NCBI GenBank assembly: GCA_963835535.1
Contig: CAWIFL010000005.1
Location: 876,923 to 940,922 of the forward strand
Origin: Fen-1245 sp963835535
GTDB taxonomy: Bacteria > Gemmatimonadota > Gemmatimonadetes > Gemmatimonadales > JACORV01
DNA length: 64,000 bases
Direction: 5' to 3'
The notes below the pieces were generated by a model. The model made no database searches. It was not told the DNA's origin and saw nothing but the letters and a program-made list of their open reading frames with translations. Positions 60,085-64,000 of the stretch are shown in pieces. Both the position numbers and the translations under genes were made by a program. Every line of letters begins with the position of its first letter. Positions within the stretch are counted from its first letter, which is position 1.

Positions 60085-61191
60085 CTACGGATTAATCGTC
60101 GTCTGATAAACAAACTGGCCTTTTTCCACCTTGATGACCGTGACGCCTTTGATGGGGTTGTGGTCCGGGCCCATGGTGAGGTTGCCGGTGACGCCGGCAA
60201 AGTTTTTGGTCTCGGCCAGGGCCTGGGCGATCTTGGCGCCGGAAAGATCGCCGGCCTTATCCATGGCCGCGGCCAGCAGGAAATAGGATTCGCCGCCCAG
60301 GGCGGCAAAGGCGTCCAGTTGCTTCTTATAGGTGGTTTCGTAAGCCGCCATGAACTTCTGGCCCAAGGCCGTATTAGCCCCCTGGCGGTGGAAGTGGGCG
60401 GTGAAATACATGCCGTCCACCGCCGGGCCGCCGATGCTCAACAATTCCGGCACCTGGGCCCCGTCGCCGGTGAGGATGGGGGTCTGCAGGCCCAAATCCT
60501 TGAGCTGTTTGGCCAACAGGGCGTCTTCGGCATAATAGTTGGGCGCATAGATGAGGTCAGGATTTTTGGCCTTGAGGCCGGAAATCTGGGCGCTGAAATC
60601 CTGGTCGCCGGTCTGGATGTAGCTGGTGGCGACGATTTCCCCGCCCCGGCGCTTGAACTCCTGGGTGAAAAAATTGGCCAGGCCGACGCAGTAATCCTGG
60701 GCCTGATCGATGAGCAGGGCCGCTTTCCGGGCCTTGAGGTTCACGTAAGCGAAGCGGGCCGCCACCTTGCCCTGCAAGTCGTCCACAAAACAGGCCCGGA
60801 AGGCAAACTTGCGTCCCTGGGTCACCAAAGGGTTGGTGGCCGTGGGGGAGATACTGGGGATGCCGGCCCGCTCGGCGATGGGCACCCCGGCCAGGGTGTC
60901 GCTGCTGATGACCTCGCCGATGATGGCCGAGACTTTATCTTTTTCAATGAGGCGGCTCACGGCGTTGGCGGCCTCGATGCGGTCGCTGCGGGTGTCCACC
61001 AGTTCCAGCTCCACCGGTTGGCCCAGGATCTGGGGCTGCATCTGGTGGGCCGCCTGGACCCCCTCCCAGACCATCTGGCCCATGGCCGCGGCCGAGCCGG
61101 TCATGGGTAGATAGACGCCGATCTTGACCGCGGCCCGGGCAGGGAGAGCCATTAAAAGCAAAAAGATGATAATGAGGTTAAGCCTTTTCAT
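60085..61191 (-). CDS. ABC transporter substrate-binding protein, branched-chain amino acid (LivK) type
   Basis: A 368-residue periplasmic-binding protein with signal peptide (LIIIFLLLMALPARA). The type-I fold shows VKIGVYLPMTGSAAAMGQ and DKVSAIIGEVISSDTLAGVPIAERAGIPSIS-type segments. It binds amino acids or small organic acids for an ABC importer whose other subunits are not in the window. It is divergent from the adenosine-specific kinase gene; the 204 bases between them carry the promoters. Confidence 0.88.
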   Translation of the reverse strand: MKRLNLIIIFLLLMALPARAAVKIGVYLPMTGSAAAMGQMVWEGVQAAHQMQPQILGQPVELELVDTRSDRIEAANAVSRLIEKDKVSAIIGEVISSDTLAGVPIAERAGIPSISPTATNPLVTQGRKFAFRACFVDDLQGKVAARFAYVNLKARKAALLIDQAQDYCVGLANFFTQEFKRRGGEIVATSYIQTGDQDFSAQISGLKAKNPDLIYAPNYYAEDALLAKQLKDLGLQTPILTGDGAQVPELLSIGGPAVDGMYFTAHFHRQGANTALGQKFMAAYETTYKKQLDAFAALGGESYFLLAAAMDKAGDLSGAKIAQALAETKNFAGVTGNLTMGPDHNPIKGVTVIKVEKGQFVYQTTINP

Positions 61192-61395
61192 GGCTGGAGC
61201 CTCTTTAATGGTCCAGGGGAAAAGGTAAAAGGGAAAAGGGCCAGATTTGAGCGGCGACCGGCAGGACAATCCTTTCGCCTCTTCCCCTTTTTCCCTTCCC
61301 CCATGCTTTATATTGTCCCTGGCCCTTAACAGACTTATAATACCACAAAAATCCCCTGACCGGAAAGGTTTTCCGGTGAGCGTGCGAGGTGGGCC

Positions 61396-61878
61396 ATGGA
61401 ATTGAAGGCGGTAAAGCTGATCATCCCGGAAGGGGCCAATATTATCCTGGGCCAGAGCCACTTCATCAAGACCGTGGAGGACCTGTATGAAATCCTGGTG
61501 GGCGCCGTGCCGGGGGCCAAGTTCGGCCTGGCCTTTTCAGAGTCCTCCGGGGACTGCCTCATCCGGGCCGAAGGCAACGACGAGCAGCTCAAGGCGGCGG
61601 CCACCCGGAATGCCGGCCTGCTGGCCGCGGGCCATACCTTCAATATCCTCCTGCAGGACGCCTTTCCCATCAACGTCCTCAACGCCATCAAGCTGTGCCC
61701 GGAGGTCTGCCGCATCTTCTGCGCCACCGCCAACCCGGTGGAGGTCATCCTGGCCCAAACCGAACAGGGCCGGGGCATCCTGGGGGTGGTGGACGGAGAA
61801 TCCCCCAAGGGCGTGGAGGACGACGCCGGCCGCGCCTGGCGCCATGAGATTTTGAGGAAATTTGGGTATAAGAAGTGA
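61396..61878 (+). CDS. Adenosine-specific kinase family protein
   Basis: A 160-residue protein of the adenosine-specific kinase family (PAE2307-like), with GANIILGQSHFIKTVEDLYE, VPGAKFGLAFSESSGDCLIR and LNAIKLCPEVCRIFCATANPVEVILAQT as its recognisable blocks. It is mostly archaeal and also found in some Desulfobacterota and other anaerobes, one reason to place this end of the window in another organism. Function rests on family annotation. Confidence 0.85.
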   Translation: MELKAVKLIIPEGANIILGQSHFIKTVEDLYEILVGAVPGAKFGLAFSESSGDCLIRAEGNDEQLKAAATRNAGLLAAGHTFNILLQDAFPINVLNAIKLCPEVCRIFCATANPVEVILAQTEQGRGILGVVDGESPKGVEDDAGRAWRHEILRKFGYKK

Positions 61879-62042
61879 CGGGGGACGGGAGACCGGGGAC
61901 CGGCACGTTGTTGCGAAAGATTGATCTCACGCCAAGACGGCCAAGGCGCAAAGGAAAGGCGCAAGAATATAAAGGATGGCAGGCCGGAGGGACTTGCTCC
62001 CTTGCCGTCTCCGCCCACCGGTCTCTCCGAAGGAGTCAACTA

Positions 62043-64000
62043 GTGCAAAAATTCTTCGAGCCGGCCTCGGTGGTGCTCATCGGCGTATCCCGGCAGACGG
62101 GGCCCGGGGCCTACAACAATCTGGAGATGCTCCTCAGTTACGGGTATCAGGGGCGGATTTACCTGGTGCATCCCAAGGTCCCGGAGATCCTGGGCTACCG
62201 GACTTATCCCCGCCTGGCCGATTTGCCGGAGGTCCCGGACCTGGCGGTCATCTCCCTGGGCCGGGAACGGGTGCTGCCGGCCTTTCAGGAGTGTGCGGCC
62301 CTCGGCATCAAGCGGGTGGTGGTGATCAGCCAGGGGTTCGCCGACGCCGACGACCGGGGCAAGGAGTTGCAGGCGCAACTCGCGGCCCTGGCCCGGGAGC
62401 ACGGCGTCCGGTTTCTGGGGCCCAACACCATGGGGGTGCTCAACCCCTTCTCCGGATTCACCACCGCGTTTATCGATATTCCCCGGGAGGCGTCGCCCGT
62501 TCCCCTGACCATGGTGGCCCAATCCGGGGTCTTTCAGGTGGGGGCGTCGTCTTTTACCGGCCGGATGGGCAAGGCCATCGACATGGGCAACGCCGGCGAC
62601 GTGGACATGGTGGACGTCCTGGAGTATCTGGAGCATGATCCCGAGACCCGGATCATCGTCCTGCACCTGGAGGGCATGAAGCAGGGGCGGCGGTTTCTGG
62701 AGGTCGCGGGCCGCATCATGCCGCAGAAACCCATCATCGCCTTAAAAACCGGGCGCAGCGCCGCCGGGGCCCAGGCCGCCATGTCCCATACCGGTTCCAT
62801 GGTGGGGGAAGACGCGGTCTTCGACCTGGCCTTCCGGGAGGCCGGCATCATCCGGGCCCGGTAGCTGGTGGAACTGCGGGCCATGTCCCGGGCCTTCCTA
62901 CATTTCCGGCCCATGCGCGGGCCGCGGCTGGGAATGGTGACCGCCACCGGGGCTTTCGGCATCATCACCGCCGACGGCTGCGCCGATTACGGCCTGGAAC
63001 TGGCCCCGTTTCCCGAAGCTCTCAGGGAAATGGAAGAGGAACGCATCGCCTGGCACCAGCTCCACAACCCGGTGGATATCTGGCCCCTGGGGATGGTGAC
63101 GGGTTCCTTTACCGGGGTCTTCCGCCGCGCCGTGGCGGGGCTGCTCCAGCGACCAGGTGGATGCGGCGCTGGGGGTGGCGCCGGTCTTCGTTTCGCCCCG
63201 TCATGCGGACCTGGATATTCCCGCCGCCGTAGAGAATGCTCAAAGGCAACACCGGCACATAAGCCCCTGGCGATGTTGTTCTACGGGGACCAGGAGGCAT
63301 GCGGGCGCAGAGCCGGGAACTGGCCCGGGAACCCGAGGTGGCCTGCTTCGATTCCATGGATGAGGCCATCATGGGCCTGGCGGCCACCTGGCGTTACCAC
63401 CGCTTTCGGGAGTGTGGCGGTGCGCCCGAGTCCCTGACCTTGCCGGCGCCGCCGGCCGCCAGGCCCATAACCTTGCCGGCCCGGGCGCGGTACCGGGAGC
63501 GCCGGCCCTGGCGCTTTTGCAGCATTACCGGTTGCCCACGGCGCCCGCTCTATTGACCCGGGAGGCCGCGGCAGCGCGGCCTTCGCGCGGGAGGCCGGCT
63601 ATCCGGTGGTGCTGAAGATCATCTCAAAGGAGTGGCTGCACAAATCCGACCTGGGCGGCGTGCGCCTGAATATTAATGATGAAGCACAGTTGCAGGCGGC
63701 CTTCCGGGAACTGACGGAACTCTTCGAGCTGCGCACCCCCGAGGGGAGCCTGGAAGGCTTCCTGGTGCAGAAACAGGTGCAGGGGATCGAGCTGCTCCTG
63801 GGGCTCAAAAGGGATCCGCAATTCGGGCCGGTGCTGGTGGCCGGCGCCGGGGGGATTTATACGGAAATCCTCCGGGATATTGCCCGGGGCTTTGTGCCTT
63901 GAGCCGGGAGCGGGCCCGGTGTATGCTGGCGGCCTTGAAGATTTACCCCATCCTGGCCGGCGCCAGGGGGCAGGCGGGCGTCAATCTGGAAGCCCTGCTG
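62043..64000 (+). pseudogene. ADP-forming acyl/acetyl-CoA synthetase, broken by stop and frameshifts
   Basis: GTG 62043 with AAGGAG upstream opens a CoA-binding domain (FEPASVVLIGVSRQTG) and a succinyl-CoA-ligase-like domain (MVAQSGVFQVGASSF, LKTGRSAAGAQAAMSHTGSMVG with the phospho-His). A TAG at 62862-62864 interrupts it; the same frame continues (LVELRAMSRAF...). Shifts near 63150, 63200-63300 and 63540 lead to the ATP-grasp part (VVLKIISKEWLHKSDLGGV, LLGLKRDPQFGPVLVAGAGG). Another shift near 63898 leads past the window edge. This many errors means either a real pseudogene or indel-prone sequence. The intact enzyme would make ATP from acyl-CoA. Confidence 0.8.

Overview
The window is mostly high-GC DNA that looks like the genome of a Gemmatimonadota-type bacterium. 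This placement is inferred from gene content: PadR regulators paired with ADOP-type (MacB/FtsX) permeases, carboxypeptidase-regulatory/TonB-plug-like secreted proteins, many secreted S9, S10, M1 and DUF885 peptidases, and Asp-box proteins. No rRNA or marker tree is available here to prove it.

The high-GC block runs from 1 to about 54.4 kb. Bases 1-7.5 kb hold secreted glycoside hydrolases (GH36-like, GH116, GH20) with a DMT exporter. Bases 7.5-17.1 kb hold an ICL/PEP-mutase family enzyme and two regulator-permease modules (PadR, ADOP permease, plug-like protein), separated by a PIN/ribbon-helix-helix toxin-antitoxin pair. Bases 17.6-29.4 kb hold secreted peptidases, galactokinase, a serine hydrolase and a large Asp-box protein. 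Bases 29.4-35.4 kb hold sugar genes: nucleotidyltransferase, GH29 fucosidase, a NagB-deacetylase fusion and a sodium:solute symporter.

The most interesting part is 35.4-45.0 kb. It is a compact plus-strand cluster with a class-V (SufS-like) aminotransferase, DsrE-like protein, ArsR regulator, TusA, MvhD-like protein, an HdrA carrying a GltD-like insertion, a second HdrA, a tiny winged-helix protein, a QmoC-like (HdrC plus membrane) protein and another DsrE. It looks like a sulfane-sulfur relay feeding a membrane-bound Hdr/Qmo-type electron-transfer complex, but without HdrB, AprAB or DsrAB in the window. Next come an M1 peptidase, an AcpS / acyl-CoA-synthetase-like / ACP / Kbl-like cluster, an outer-membrane protein flanked by a 180-bp direct repeat of the end of rho, a short rho, and an odd tRNA.

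From about 54.4 kb the character changes. Bases 54.4-55.8 kb are purine-biased low-complexity DNA without credible genes. Bases 55.8-56.5 kb hold a corrupted, mid-GC SDR gene. Bases 56.5-59.5 kb return to high-GC Gemmatimonadota-like genes (methyltransferase, acyl-CoA dehydrogenase). From about 59.55 kb a lower-GC segment starts inside a truncated hepT toxin gene and carries mntA, a LivK-type binding protein, an adenosine-specific kinase and a multiply broken ADP-forming CoA ligase; it suggests a Desulfobacterota-like source. The right 10 kb is therefore probably a chimeric or poorly resolved assembly. Several homopolymer-associated frameshifts elsewhere (GH116, M1 peptidase, methyltransferase) may also be sequencing errors.
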